A DNA stretch of 64,000 bases from Alphaproteobacteria bacterium (GTDB lineage Bacteria; Pseudomonadota; Alphaproteobacteria; Ferrovibrionales; Ferrovibrionaceae). Below are positions 1-8,753 of this stretch, in pieces. The position numbers were made by a program, and so were the translations under genes. The stretch is from contig JAFKFH010000011.1 in assembly GCA_017307375.1 (NCBI GenBank), positions 124,001-188,000 on the forward strand. Direction: 5' to 3'. Numbering within the stretch: position 1 is the stretch's first letter; each line of letters begins with the position of its first letter. Under the pieces are notes generated by a model. The model was given only the letters and a program-made list of their open reading frames with translations. It did not search any database and had not been told where the DNA came from.

Positions 1-168
1 GAAGCCGGTGATCATCAGCACGCCGAAGGCCAGCGTGCCGCCCAGCGACCAGAGCTTGGGTTCGCCGCGCGCGGCCGGGTAGACGACGGCTTCGCGGCGA
101 TGGACGCCGGCGGCGCTGTCGTAGGAGGAAGCGTCTTGCGGGTTCACGGTATCCTGCAGGGAGGACAT
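1..168 (-). CDS. pstA: Phosphate ABC transporter permease PstA, N-terminal part
   Basis: The gene runs off the left edge; only the first 56 residues are present. They read as a polar cytoplasmic head (MSSLQDTVNPQDASS...) leading into a hydrophobic stretch (SLGGTLAFGVLMITGF) that would be the first membrane helix. It starts at the ATG on the minus strand at 168, 13 bases after the pstC stop, in the pstC-pstA order usual for high-affinity phosphate importers. PstA would pair with PstC in the inner membrane as the second permease subunit. The identification rests mainly on position and the N-terminal character, since the conserved permease loop lies outside the window. Confidence 0.8.
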   Translation of the reverse strand, partial: MSSLQDTVNPQDASSYDSAAGVHRREAVVYPAARGEPKLWSLGGTLAFGVLMITGF

Positions 169-181
169 GGGGGTCTCTCTC

Positions 182-2800
182 TCAGAGCTGCGCGGCGCGC
201 TTGCGGAAGCGCTGGCGGACGATCTCCGAGATCGTATTGATCACGAAGGTCATCACGAACAGCACCAGCGCAGCGAGGAAGAGCATGCGGAACAGGGTCG
301 AGTCCTTGACGGCTTCGGGCAGTTCCACCGCGATGTTGGCGGACAGCGCCCGCAGGCCGGAGAACAGGTTCCATTCCAGGACCGGCGTGTTGCCGGCGGC
401 CATGACGACGATCATCGTCTCGCCGACGGCGCGGCCCAGCCCGACCATGACCGCGGCGAACACGCCGGAGGCCGCGGTCGGCAGGATGACCCAGATCGCC
501 GTCTGCCAGGGCGAGGCGCCGCAGCCGAGGCTGGCGGCCCGCAGATGCTCGGGCACGGCGTTCAAGGCATCCTCGGCGATCGTATAGACGATCGGGATGA
601 CCGCGAAGCCCATCGCGAAGCCGACCACCAGCGTGTTGCGCTGGACGTAGGTATCGACAATGCCGCCGCGCGCCGTGATGCCCACCGCCGTGAGGATGCC
701 GGCCAGCGCCAGGGCAACAAGGAAGCCCAGCACCAGCAGGACACCCCAGCGCAGCACGTCCTGCACCGCGAGGGTCAGGCGGTCGTGGCTGCGCCCACCG
801 GCCTTGAACAGGGTCGGGGCGAAGCGGTCGAGCACCCAGGCTGCCGCGATGAAGCCGATCGGGGTCAGGATCAGCGCCATGAACGGCACGTCCGAACCGA
901 TCTGCCCGGCCGCCCAGGCCTTGAGGTCGCCGGCGAAGATCAGCCTCTCGAACCAGGGGCCGAGCGCATAGGCCACGACGCCCGAGACCAGCACCGCGAC
1001 GAACATCAGCAGGAACTTGGGCAGCCCGCCGTAGCGCATTGCCGTGGCCAGCGGCACCATCTGCCACAGATGGGCGGCGATCAGCAGGCCGAGCGGCAGC
1101 GCGATGAAGGCCAGGATGACCGCCGAGATCCAGGTTTCGACGATCGGGGCCAGGATCAGCGCGGCGATGAAGCCCAGTACCACCGAAGGCAGCGAGGCCA
1201 TCATTTCCATCGTCGGCTTGACCACCGCGCGCACCCGGGGATGCACGAATTCGGAGGTGTAGATCGCGGCGCCGATGGCGATCGGCACGGCGAACAGCAG
1301 CGAGTAGAAGGCCGCCTTGATCGTGCCGAAGATCAGCGGGATCAGCGACAGCTTGGGTTCGAAGCTGTCATTGCCCGACGACGACTGCCAGGTGTAGTTC
1401 GGCGCGTCGTAGCCTTCGTACCAGACCTTGCCGAAGATCGACTTCCAGGTGGTTTCCGGATGCGGCGCCTGGATGCCGAAGCCGTAATAGCGGCCATGAT
1501 CGGTGACGGCGATGATCGCATCCTCGCGCGGGCTGAGCGACAGGCCGGTGATCAGACCTGCCCCCTCGGGCAGGCGCAGCTTGAGCAGCACCTGCTCGGA
1601 AGTCGAATGGCGCAGCCAGATCCCGCCACCGGCATCGGCCGTGACGAACAGCCGCGACCGCTGCGACGGCGCGATGCCAACGATCGCGTTCTTCTGCGGG
1701 TCGAGCTTGTGGGCCAGCACCATCGCACGACCGTCGGTCGACTGGACGCCGTCGCGCGGCAGGCGGAAGAACACCGACACCGAGCCGTCCGAGCCGCCGG
1801 CGACCAGCGATTGCTCACCGATCAGGAAGCCGAGCTTGGTGAGTTCGACGCCGGCTGCCAGAAGGCGGACGGTTTCGGCCAGCAGCGGCTTCTGGAAGTC
1901 GCGGGTGTCGAAACGGTGAATACGACCACCCTTTTCGGCAACGTAGACCTGGTCGGCCTTCTGGGTCAGCAGGACCTGGGCGCCGGTCAGGTCGCCCGCG
2001 AGCGGTGGCAGCGTCGAGGACTGGGTCGACAGCGTGACCTTGCCGGTCATCATGTTCTGCCGCGATTCCGACAGCGACAGCTTGATGCCGCCGACGGCAT
2101 CGAGCGTCACGAAGGCACGCGTCGGTCGCTCGACCGTGCCGCCGATGCGCAGGTCGATGGCGCGGATCGCGTTGCCCGGCGATACCTCGACCGCCGGATC
2201 GAGCGTCGCGACCAGCGACAACTGGCGGACCTGGCCGCCCGGCACCTTGCGGAAGACCGACTTGCCGTCGGTGAGATCATGGTCGTCCAGGCCGCGCAGC
2301 CCGGCCGGAACGGCGTTTGCCGGCAGGATCTTGGCCTCGAAACCGAGGCGGCCGAAGCGGACCTTGCCATCAGCGAAACCGAAGGCCACGTCGCCATTGG
2401 CGATGGTGTGGCCGATGGTCGTGACGGTGCCGCCGGCGAAATCGAAGGTCGGTGCGGCAAGCGGCGTGCCGGTGGCGATATGCACGACCGAGATCGCGCC
2501 GTCGGGCGAGAGCGCCGCGATCATGGTGCGGTAGTCGTCGACCTGCTCGAACACGGCGGGGCCGTGGCCCGCCGGCATCGCATGCTCGATGCGGTCGGTC
2601 ACATCGCCGCCGCCGAGCAGCGGCACGACGACCGAGACCAGATAGGCCATGATGCCGAACACGGCGAGGATGACGCCGAGGCCCCCGACGCGGATGATGG
2701 TATCTGCGGCCTTGTCGGCCAGGATGACCGATTTTCGCGTGCTCTTGTCGCGCCGCCGCATGGGCTTCGCGGAGCCGGTCGATTCGGTGGTCGCTGTCAT
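182..2800 (-). CDS. pstC: Phosphate ABC transporter permease PstC, long form
   Basis: Inner-membrane permease subunit of the PstSCAB high-affinity phosphate importer. At 872 residues it is far longer than the E. coli type (about 320). One membrane helix at about residues 38-62 is followed by roughly 400 soluble, strand-rich residues that look like a beta-propeller (repeated segments such as SPDGAISVVHIATG and SPREDAIIAVTDHG). The permease core covers about 488-872, contains an extra helical insertion of roughly 150 residues, and carries the ATPase-contact EAA loop near 743-765 (EDALNAVPEHLRAASLGCG). Long PstC proteins with a similar plan are known from pseudomonads. It lies downstream of pstS and upstream of pstA on the same strand, so it should be induced by phosphate limitation through PhoB. 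The role of the extracytoplasmic domain is not established by the sequence. Confidence 0.93.
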   Translation of the reverse strand: MTATTESTGSAKPMRRRDKSTRKSVILADKAADTIIRVGGLGVILAVFGIMAYLVSVVVPLLGGGDVTDRIEHAMPAGHGPAVFEQVDDYRTMIAALSPDGAISVVHIATGTPLAAPTFDFAGGTVTTIGHTIANGDVAFGFADGKVRFGRLGFEAKILPANAVPAGLRGLDDHDLTDGKSVFRKVPGGQVRQLSLVATLDPAVEVSPGNAIRAIDLRIGGTVERPTRAFVTLDAVGGIKLSLSESRQNMMTGKVTLSTQSSTLPPLAGDLTGAQVLLTQKADQVYVAEKGGRIHRFDTRDFQKPLLAETVRLLAAGVELTKLGFLIGEQSLVAGGSDGSVSVFFRLPRDGVQSTDGRAMVLAHKLDPQKNAIVGIAPSQRSRLFVTADAGGGIWLRHSTSEQVLLKLRLPEGAGLITGLSLSPREDAIIAVTDHGRYYGFGIQAPHPETTWKSIFGKVWYEGYDAPNYTWQSSSGNDSFEPKLSLIPLIFGTIKAAFYSLLFAVPIAIGAAIYTSEFVHPRVRAVVKPTMEMMASLPSVVLGFIAALILAPIVETWISAVILAFIALPLGLLIAAHLWQMVPLATAMRYGGLPKFLLMFVAVLVSGVVAYALGPWFERLIFAGDLKAWAAGQIGSDVPFMALILTPIGFIAAAWVLDRFAPTLFKAGGRSHDRLTLAVQDVLRWGVLLVLGFLVALALAGILTAVGITARGGIVDTYVQRNTLVVGFAMGFAVIPIVYTIAEDALNAVPEHLRAASLGCGASPWQTAIWVILPTAASGVFAAVMVGLGRAVGETMIVVMAAGNTPVLEWNLFSGLRALSANIAVELPEAVKDSTLFRMLFLAALVLFVMTFVINTISEIVRQRFRKRAAQL

Positions 2801-2845
2801 TGTCCGGCGCTTCCCTGAAATGCTCGTCGAGCGGAAAAGGCAGGC

Positions 2846-2869
2846 GGCGCGGTCCCCCCGGACCGCGCC
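2846..2869 (-). terminator. Strong hairpin between pstS and pstC
   Basis: Perfect 10-bp inverted repeat (GGCGCGGTCC / GGACCGCGCC) with a 4-base loop, 14 bases after the pstS stop. Read on the minus strand it is followed within a few bases by a short TTTT. It is best explained as an attenuator or an mRNA 3'-end stabiliser giving more pstS than pstC message, as the stoichiometry of a binding protein and a permease requires. The T run is too short for a confident complete terminator. Confidence 0.6.
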
Positions 2870-2882
2870 ACCGTCACCCTGT

Positions 2883-3860
2883 TCAGTTCAGCTTCATCGC
2901 CGCCAGGTCCTGGTCGGCGATGGCCTTCGGGATCGGGTAGAACCCGTCCTTCACCACGCCGGTCTGGCCCTGCTTCGAATAGACGTACTTGATGAACTCG
3001 GCGCGAACCGGGTCGATCTTCTCGTTCGGGTTGATGTTGACGTAGATGTAGAGGAAGCGGGCGATCGGATAGGTGCCCTCGTAGGCGTTGGTCGCCGACG
3101 CGTCGTAGCAGGTCCCGCCCGGCTTGGCCGACAGCGGCACGGCGTGCACGTCGGCGGTCTTGTAGCCGACGCCCGAATAGCCGATCGCGTACTTGTCCGA
3201 GGCGACGCCCTGGACCACGGTCGACGAGCCCGGCTGCTCCTTCACGGTGTCCTTGTAGTCACCGTTGAAGAGCGCTTCTTCCTTGAAGTAGCCGTAGGTG
3301 CCCGAGGCCGAGTTGCGGCCGTAGAGCGAGATCGGCTTCGACGCCCACTCGCCGGTCAGGCCGAGGTCACCCCAGGTGGTGATGTCCTTGTCGAGGCCGC
3401 CCTTGCGGGTCTTGGAGAAGATCGCGTCGACCTGCTGCAGGCTCAGGCACTTGATCGGGTTGTCCTTGTGGATGAAGACGGCCAGCGAGTCGACCGCCGA
3501 GCGCACGGCCGACGGCTTGTAGCCGAACTTCTTCTCGAACTGGTCGATCTCGGCCGCCTTCATCGGGCGCGACATCGGCCCGAACTGCGCGGTGCCGGCG
3601 ATCAGCGCGGGCGGCGCGGTCGACGAGCCCTTGCCCTCGATCTCGATCTTCACGTTCGGATACATCTGATTGAACCCTTCGGCCCACAGGGTCATCAGGT
3701 TGTTCAGGGTATCCGAACCGATCGACTTGATGCTGCCCGACACGCCCGAAGCCGGCTTGTAATCATGGAGCGCGGGATCGACGGCCTGGGCATGGACGCT
3801 GGTCGTCGCCAGAAGCGCGGCGCCGGCCATGGCTGCGACGGCGTAGAAGGTCGGTTTCAT
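2883..3860 (-). CDS. pstS: Phosphate-binding protein PstS
   Basis: Periplasmic phosphate-binding subunit of the Pst importer, 325 residues, a usual family length. A signal peptide covers residues 1 to about 25 (MKPTFYAVAAMAGAALLATT, cleavage probably after VHA). Typical PstS features follow: the SIKSIGSDTLNNLMTLWAEGF start with its phosphate-binding GSDT, a second loop with GSSTAPPALI, and a NSASGTYGYFKEE segment. It is the first structural gene of the pst operon, directly after phoR. A Pho box at 3962-3979 and a structured leader precede it. The ATG at 3860 has an AGGGAAA ribosome site upstream. Expression is expected to rise under phosphate starvation. Confidence 0.97.
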   Translation of the reverse strand: MKPTFYAVAAMAGAALLATTSVHAQAVDPALHDYKPASGVSGSIKSIGSDTLNNLMTLWAEGFNQMYPNVKIEIEGKGSSTAPPALIAGTAQFGPMSRPMKAAEIDQFEKKFGYKPSAVRSAVDSLAVFIHKDNPIKCLSLQQVDAIFSKTRKGGLDKDITTWGDLGLTGEWASKPISLYGRNSASGTYGYFKEEALFNGDYKDTVKEQPGSSTVVQGVASDKYAIGYSGVGYKTADVHAVPLSAKPGGTCYDASATNAYEGTYPIARFLYIYVNINPNEKIDPVRAEFIKYVYSKQGQTGVVKDGFYPIPKAIADQDLAAMKLN

Positions 3861-3892
3861 AGGGTGTTTTCCCTGATCGTCAGTGGATCGGT

Positions 3893-3931
3893 CATACGGT
3901 GCGGGGGAACCCCGCTGGCGCGGACCGTATG
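3893..3931 (-). other. Structured 5' leader of pstS
   Basis: An outer inverted repeat (CATACGGT at 3893-3900 and ACCGTATG at 3924-3931) encloses a second perfect one (GCGGGG at 3901-3906 and CCCCGC at 3910-3915). The folded element lies between the Pho box and the pstS start, about 30 bases before the ATG, so it would sit in the 5' untranslated mRNA. It could stabilise the message or affect translation; there is no match to a riboswitch I recognise. Confidence 0.45.
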
Positions 3932-3961
3932 TCCGACGAGTGACTCAGGTACTACAATTTG

Positions 3962-3979
3962 ATGACGCTTATGTGACAG
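3962..3979 (-). promoter_or_regulatory. Pho box of the pst operon, overlapping the phoR stop
   Basis: On the minus strand the site reads CTGTCAC-ATAA-GCGTCAT: two PhoB half-sites of 7 bases separated by 4, a close fit to the CTGTCAT-like direct repeats of alphaproteobacterial Pho boxes. The first half-site and spacer include the last codons and the TAA stop of phoR. The site is 100 bases upstream of the pstS start. I could not see a convincing -10 element after it, which is common for activator-dependent promoters. Confidence 0.7.
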
Positions 3980-5360
3980 GCGCTTCGGTCGCCACCGGCA
4001 GTTGCACCCGGAACTCCGAACCTTCGCCCAGGGTCGACCGGATCGTCAACTGGCCGCGGTGATGGGCCACGATATGCTTGACGATCGCCAGGCCGAGGCC
4101 GGTACCGCCGAGTTTTCGGCTACGGGCTGAGTCTACCCTGTAGAATCGCTCGGTCAACCGTGGGATGTGCTCGGCGGGGATGCCTTCGCCGCTGTCGGCG
4201 ACGCTGACCACGACGTCGCGGGCCGGGCCCTCGGCCGGCTCGGGAACGATCGTGACGACGACCTCGCTGTCGGCCGGCCCGTATTTGACGGCATTGTCGA
4301 TCAGGTTCTGCAGCACCTGGACCAGTTCATCCTCGCTGCCCGCCACCGGCGGCAGACCGGGCGGTGCCTCCACCAGGATGGTCACGCCCTTCGCCGCCGC
4401 GGTGACCTGCAGCAGGTCGGCGACGCGTCGGGCCAGCCGCGCCATGTCGACCGCGCCCTTCGGCTCGCGATGCTCGTTCAACTCGATCTGCGACAGCGAC
4501 AGCAGATCCTGGACCAGGCGCGACATGCGCCTGGCCTGATCGTGCATGATGCCGAGGAACCGGTCGCGCGCCCCTTCGTCGTCGCGCGCCGGCCCCTGCA
4601 GCGTCTCGACGAAACCGATCAGGCTGGCCAGGGGGGTGCGCAGTTCGTGACTGGCATTGGCGACAAAATCGACCCGCATCGCCTCCAGCCGTCGGGCGGC
4701 GGTGACGTCGTGCAGGGTGACGACGGCGGCGACCGAGCCGGCCGACTGTGCCGCCGGGATCGTTACCCGGGCCCGCCAGAAGCGCCCGGCGGCGCCGGGC
4801 GGGGTATATTCCACTTCGCGGTTGCGCTCGCCGCCTGAAATCACGGCGTCGATCGCCGCCAGCACGTCGGGATGGCGCAGAAAGAAGCCGAGATCGCGTC
4901 CCTCGGGGTTGACCCCGAAGAAGGCGGTGGCGGCATAGTTGGCGCGCAGCACATGCCGGTCGCCGTCCAGCGTCAGGGCCGGATCGGGCAGCGCATCGAG
5001 CATCGCGGCGGCCTCGGCATCGCGGCGGCTGGCGTGGCCACGATCGGTCTCGAGCGCCCGCTGCAGCCGGGTGATCGCGGCCGCCACCGCCTCGGCGCCG
5101 ATCGAAGACAGCTTCGGCGCCAATGTCATCGGCTGGCCCGCGGCGAGCCTTTCGGCCGTGTCGATGACGGTTTCGATTTCGCGGAAATGGCGCAGCAGCA
5201 GCATGTAGATACCGCCGAGCGCCAAGGCCGCCCCGATCACAAAGCCGGCAAAACCGGCTCCCGCCCAAAGCGCGGCGACCACGCCTGTGGCCACCGGGGC
5301 CGCGGCATAGGCGACGCCGAGCAGCGCATTGACCTCGGGGCGGCGGGGGCGCGTAGGCAT
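3969..5360 (-). CDS. phoR: Phosphate regulon sensor histidine kinase PhoR
   Basis: Inner-membrane sensor kinase that phosphorylates PhoB when phosphate is scarce, under control of the Pst transporter. It has 463 residues. Two adjacent membrane helices lie at about 12-34 and 36-58, with no large periplasmic domain, followed by a PAS domain at about 110-225. The HisKA domain has the phosphoacceptor His238 in NASHELRTPLASL. The ATPase domain shows the N box (QNLIDNAVKY), DSGEGIP and GTGLGLAIVKHI. It ends where the pst Pho box begins, so phoR and pst are adjacent but pst has its own promoter. The start at 5360 has AAGGAAA upstream. phoB is not in the window; in relatives it lies beyond pstB-phoU. 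Confidence 0.95.
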   Translation of the reverse strand: MPTRPRRPEVNALLGVAYAAAPVATGVVAALWAGAGFAGFVIGAALALGGIYMLLLRHFREIETVIDTAERLAAGQPMTLAPKLSSIGAEAVAAAITRLQRALETDRGHASRRDAEAAAMLDALPDPALTLDGDRHVLRANYAATAFFGVNPEGRDLGFFLRHPDVLAAIDAVISGGERNREVEYTPPGAAGRFWRARVTIPAAQSAGSVAAVVTLHDVTAARRLEAMRVDFVANASHELRTPLASLIGFVETLQGPARDDEGARDRFLGIMHDQARRMSRLVQDLLSLSQIELNEHREPKGAVDMARLARRVADLLQVTAAAKGVTILVEAPPGLPPVAGSEDELVQVLQNLIDNAVKYGPADSEVVVTIVPEPAEGPARDVVVSVADSGEGIPAEHIPRLTERFYRVDSARSRKLGGTGLGLAIVKHIVAHHRGQLTIRSTLGEGSEFRVQLPVATEAPVT

Positions 5361-5404
5361 GGGATTTCCTTATGTCGAACTGGCGACGAGCCGATTCGCA
5401 CCCT

Positions 5405-5410
5405 ATTATA
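5405..5410 (-). promoter_or_regulatory. -10 element of the phoR promoter
   Basis: A perfect TATAAT on the minus strand, 44 bases before the phoR start, inside the short phoR/zincin divergent gap. Because the surrounding CTATTATAGG is nearly palindromic, the plus strand also reads TATTAT at 5404-5409, so the two divergent promoters may overlap at their -10 elements. No good -35 hexamer is visible for either direction. Confidence 0.4.
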
Positions 5411-5432
5411 GGTCGACCGTTACAGGTGAATT

Positions 5433-6155
5433 GTGGCCGACTTGATGATCGGTGGCATCGGCCCGCTCAGGGCCACCCAGTATGTCCGCGCTGCGGCCCC
5501 GACCGCGGCGCCATCGGCCGCGCCCGTCGCCGAAGCGGCATCCGGATCGTCGAACGGGGTTTCTGCGGGTGCCGCGGCCACGCCCACCTTCGCCGGCGGG
5601 CTCAGCCAGTCGACATTGCTCACGGCACAAGCCTCGGGCGGCAGCAGCCAGTCGGCCAGCGGCCTCACCGAGGAGGAGCAGGCCGTCGTCCGCGAGATGA
5701 AGCAGACCGATGCCAAGGTCCGCGCCCACGAAATGGCCCATCTGGCTGCAGGCGGCCAGTTCGCCTCCGGGCCGAGCTACGAATTCGAGAAAGGGCCGGA
5801 CGGCGGGCTCTACGCGGTGGCGGGCGAGGTCAATATCGACACCTCGCCGATTCCGGGCGATCCGGAGGCCACCATCGCCAAGGCCAACCAGATCCGCGCG
5901 GCGGCACTGGCCCCGGGCGACCCTTCGGCCCAGGATCGCAGCGTGGCCAATGCCGCCGCGCAGATGGCGGCCAAGGCAAGCGTCGAGGCTGCCAAGCAGA
6001 AGAACGGCGAGACCGGCGAGACCACGTCGCCGCCGACCGATACCCCGTCGCGCGCCCCGAACAGTCAGGCTGCCCAGGCGGCGTCGAACGCCTATGGCGC
6101 CGTCAGCGCCCTGGTCGCAGCCGCACAGCAGCCGACCTTGAACCTCGCAGCCTAG
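5433..6155 (+). CDS. Putative zinc metalloprotease, SprA-related family
   Basis: A 240-residue protein of the SprA-related (CJM1_0395-like) putative metallopeptidase family. The zincin motif HEMAH is at residues 99-103 in [16 protein letters not shown], followed by the family-typical [20 protein letters not shown] region and an Ala/Gln-rich helical tail. The first 75 residues are Ala/Ser-rich and probably disordered. There is no classical signal peptide. The start is uncertain: the GTG at 5433 lies only 3 bases after AGGTGA, while an in-frame ATG at 5445 is 15 bases after it. It is divergent from phoR and converges on the SpoIIE phosphatase gene, sharing a CTAG at the two stops. Substrate unknown. 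Confidence 0.8.
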   Translation: MADLMIGGIGPLRATQYVRAAAPTAAPSAAPVAEAASGSSNGVSAGAAATPTFAGGLSQSTLLTAQASGGSSQSASGLTEEEQAVVREMKQTDAKVRAHEMAHLAAGGQFASGPSYEFEKGPDGGLYAVAGEVNIDTSPIPGDPEATIAKANQIRAAALAPGDPSAQDRSVANAAAQMAAKASVEAAKQKNGETGETTSPPTDTPSRAPNSQAAQAASNAYGAVSALVAAAQQPTLNLAA

Positions 6156-8182
6156 ACCCGGCCGCGATAGCGCAGGGTGAGTACGGTCGTGTCGTCGCTG
6201 GGCGGGGCGTCGCCGACAAAAGCGTCGACGGCATCGAATACCATTGCCAGGGTGTCGGCCGCGTTCCGGTCAGCACTGGCCTCGATCACCATCCTGAGGC
6301 GCGGATCGCCGAAAGCCTCGTTCTGCAGATCGAAGGCTTCCGTCACGCCATCGGTATAGAGCACGAGCGTGTCGCCGGGTGCGAGTTGCGCGTCGCCCTC
6401 GTCGAACGGGAAGTCCTCGACGACGGCCAGCGCCAGCCCGTCGCCCAGGCCGAGCGTCATAAGCTCGCCATCCGCACGCCGCAGCAAGGCCGGGTTGTGG
6501 CCGCCATTGGCATAGGCCAGGCGCCCGGTCTCGAGGTCGAGCATGCCGAGAAAGACGGTGACGAACATGCCGGTATCGTTGTCGGCCGCCAGCAGATTGT
6601 TGGCGAGGCCCAGGCATTGCGCCGGCCCGGTCGTCGCCGGCGCAACACCGCGCAGCAATGTCCGGGTCTCGGCCATCACCAGCGCCGCCGGCACGCCCTT
6701 CCCCGCCACATCGGCCATGACCAGGCCCAGCCGGCGGTCGTCGAGCCAGAAGACGTCATAGAAGTCGCCACCGACTTCCTTGGCCGGCTTGGCCCGGGCC
6801 GCGATCTCGATCTCCGGCCGATCGGGGAAGCGGCGCGGCAGGATCGCCTGCTGCAGCCGGCGGGCAACGTCGAGTTCCTGGCGGATCGCCACCAGCTCGC
6901 CATGCGCGGCAAAGGTCGCGCGCACCGTATCGAACCAGGGGCGCCATTCGGCCGGTACGGGCGGCAGGGCCGGCGGCGGTCGCGAACCGTCGCCCTGCCC
7001 CTCGATGAAGCCGACGAGTTGTTCGGCCGGATCGATGAACTGCTGGCGCGTCATCCGCTCGGCCAGGTAGACGACCAGGGCCAGGCCGAGCAGCAGGGCC
7101 AGCACCAGCGGCACCGAACTGGAGATCAGCGCGGTGAACACGACCTTGCGGTTGGCGATATAGACCAGGCGGAACGGCGCGTCGATCAGGTCGACGGCGA
7201 AGACGTAGTAGTCGTCGAGGGCCGAACCGACAAGGGCATCGTCCTTGAGGATCGCCTGGGCATGCGCCTGCAGCCCCGCCGGCAGAACGTCGCCCAGCCG
7301 GATGATGCGCGACGTCTCCTGGGTCTTTTCCTGCGAGTGGTAGATCACCGCGCCGTGCTCGGTCAGCAGCATCAGCGTGCCCTCGCGCGGCTGGCGCTGG
7401 CGCAGAAAGTCGCGCATGTCCGACAGCGCCATGTCGATGGCGACGACACCGAAGAAGCGGCCGGCATTCGAAACCGGCTTGGCAACGGTCACCATTTCAC
7501 TGCCGCCGACCCGGTCGAGATAGAGGTCGGTCCAGACACGCTTGCCGCTGGGATCCGCGTCCGGCCGCGCGACCAGGAACGCCGGGCGCTCGAAGATGCC
7601 ATCCAGCGTCCCGCGCAGCTGGCTCGACTCGATCCAGGGCACGACCATGGCAAAGCGCCGGGTGGAGATATAGTAGGACGCCCCGGCCCCCTCGACGATA
7701 TCGTCGACCGAATGCATCAGCGGCATCAGCGAGACGGCCAGGTCGATCTCGTGGCGGAAATCCGGGTCCGGCGGACGGGCCGCGGCAATCACGTTGCCGA
7801 TGGTATCGCGCTCGAACGGCGGCGGCGGCCGGTCGAGGCTGAGGATGCCGTCCTTTTCGGACCCCATCAGCGCGTCATAGAGCGGATCGGGCGGCGGCGG
7901 CTTGGGGTGGTTGACGAGATAGGTGTGCGTCCGCTCGACCATCGCGTCGACGAGATCGCCGGCAACGTCGAAGCGCCGATTGAGGGTGTAGGCGATATCC
8001 TCGACCCGGCGACGGACCGCCGCCTTGTCGTCGTCGATACGGTCGCCGGCATAGAGGCCGAACAGCAGGACCGAGACCAGGGAGATGCCGATGAACGCCG
8101 CCCGCATGATGCGGTGATAGCGCCGGAACAGCCGGCCGCCGGTCGCCGCCCAGGCTGGTTGTCCGCTGGCCGTCTCGGTCAC
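6152..8182 (-). CDS. Membrane SpoIIE/RsbU-type PP2C phosphatase with sensor domain
   Basis: A 676-residue sensor phosphatase. Membrane helices at about 27-46 and 349-374 flank a 300-residue extracytoplasmic domain that resembles Cache sensors (for example [20 protein letters not shown] and [12 protein letters not shown]). The cytoplasmic part starts with the helical [17 protein letters not shown] linker and continues as a SpoIIE-type PP2C domain with metal-binding residues in [10 protein letters not shown] (GGDFYD at 471-476), [17 protein letters not shown] and YTDGVTEA. Such enzymes usually dephosphorylate an anti-anti-sigma factor; no STAS or RsbW-type partner is encoded here. A HAMP domain is not clear. 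It stands alone on the minus strand, 48 bases after queF, so it could be co-transcribed with queF. Confidence 0.92.
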   Translation of the reverse strand: MTETASGQPAWAATGGRLFRRYHRIMRAAFIGISLVSVLLFGLYAGDRIDDDKAAVRRRVEDIAYTLNRRFDVAGDLVDAMVERTHTYLVNHPKPPPPDPLYDALMGSEKDGILSLDRPPPPFERDTIGNVIAAARPPDPDFRHEIDLAVSLMPLMHSVDDIVEGAGASYYISTRRFAMVVPWIESSQLRGTLDGIFERPAFLVARPDADPSGKRVWTDLYLDRVGGSEMVTVAKPVSNAGRFFGVVAIDMALSDMRDFLRQRQPREGTLMLLTEHGAVIYHSQEKTQETSRIIRLGDVLPAGLQAHAQAILKDDALVGSALDDYYVFAVDLIDAPFRLVYIANRKVVFTALISSSVPLVLALLLGLALVVYLAERMTRQQFIDPAEQLVGFIEGQGDGSRPPPALPPVPAEWRPWFDTVRATFAAHGELVAIRQELDVARRLQQAILPRRFPDRPEIEIAARAKPAKEVGGDFYDVFWLDDRRLGLVMADVAGKGVPAALVMAETRTLLRGVAPATTGPAQCLGLANNLLAADNDTGMFVTVFLGMLDLETGRLAYANGGHNPALLRRADGELMTLGLGDGLALAVVEDFPFDEGDAQLAPGDTLVLYTDGVTEAFDLQNEAFGDPRLRMVIEASADRNAADTLAMVFDAVDAFVGDAPPSDDTTVLTLRYRGRV

Positions 8183-8230
8183 GTCAGGATGGCTCCCCCG
8201 CCTTGCTCAGTCCGCGGGGATCATAGGCGA

Positions 8231-8698
8231 TCAGCCGCGCCCGCGATAGGGCGGAACCCCCTGATCCGGCAACCATAATCCCGCCGGAGCCGGGCCGGTC
8301 TGGAAGAAGACGTCGATCGGGATGCCCCCGCGCGGGTACCAGTAGCCGCCGATCCGCAGCCACTGCGCCTCGGTCGCCTCGGCAATCCGCTTGCCGATCG
8401 TCACCGTGCAGGCCTCGTGGAAGGCGCCGTGGTTGCGGAATGCCCCCAGGAACAGCTTCAGCGACTTCGACTCCACCAGCCTCGGGCCCGGCACGTAGTC
8501 GATCACCAGATGGGCGAAGTCGGGCTGGCCGGTCACCGGGCACAGCGAGGTGAACTCGGGCGCCACGAAGCGGACGAGGTAGACCGTGCCGGGATGCGGG
8601 TTCGGCACGCATTCGAGCGTCGCGGCATCGGGATCGGTGGGCAGATCGGTTGCCCGGCCAAGCTGGGTCAGCGTCGTGGTATCGGTCGTCGCGGTCAT
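8231..8698 (-). CDS. queF: NADPH-dependent preQ1 synthase QueF
   Basis: Cytosolic 7-cyano-7-deazaguanine reductase that converts preQ0 to preQ1 in queuosine biosynthesis for tRNA wobble position 34. With 155 residues it is the short, unimodular type. The catalytic Cys53 lies in [12 protein letters not shown] with Asp60 after it. The family signature ESKSLKLFL begins at Glu76, and the FHEACT segment follows. The ATG at 8698 gives [16 protein letters not shown]. It is divergent from the GFA gene at 8754. An overlapping longer frame on the same strand lacks these motifs and is not the gene. Confidence 0.96.
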   Translation of the reverse strand: MTATTDTTTLTQLGRATDLPTDPDAATLECVPNPHPGTVYLVRFVAPEFTSLCPVTGQPDFAHLVIDYVPGPRLVESKSLKLFLGAFRNHGAFHEACTVTIGKRIAEATEAQWLRIGGYWYPRGGIPIDVFFQTGPAPAGLWLPDQGVPPYRGRG

Positions 8699-8753
8699 GA
8701 GGCCGGGTCTTAGCGGTTGCCCGGAATAGCGTCAATCGCTAGCGTCGGGCGCC

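Noticed and set aside
167-2818. An 883-codon open frame on the plus strand opposite pstC
   Set aside because: The product is rich in Arg, Asp, Gln and His with no domain or membrane pattern, as expected for the antisense of a high-GC gene. pstC on the other strand has all family motifs. The same reasoning rules out the long frames opposite ileS, mutL, ccmF, the delta-60 gene and others.
8184-8735. A 183-codon minus-strand frame overlapping queF
   Set aside because: It has no QueF motifs; the frame 8231-8698 carries the catalytic Cys and ESKSLK signature.
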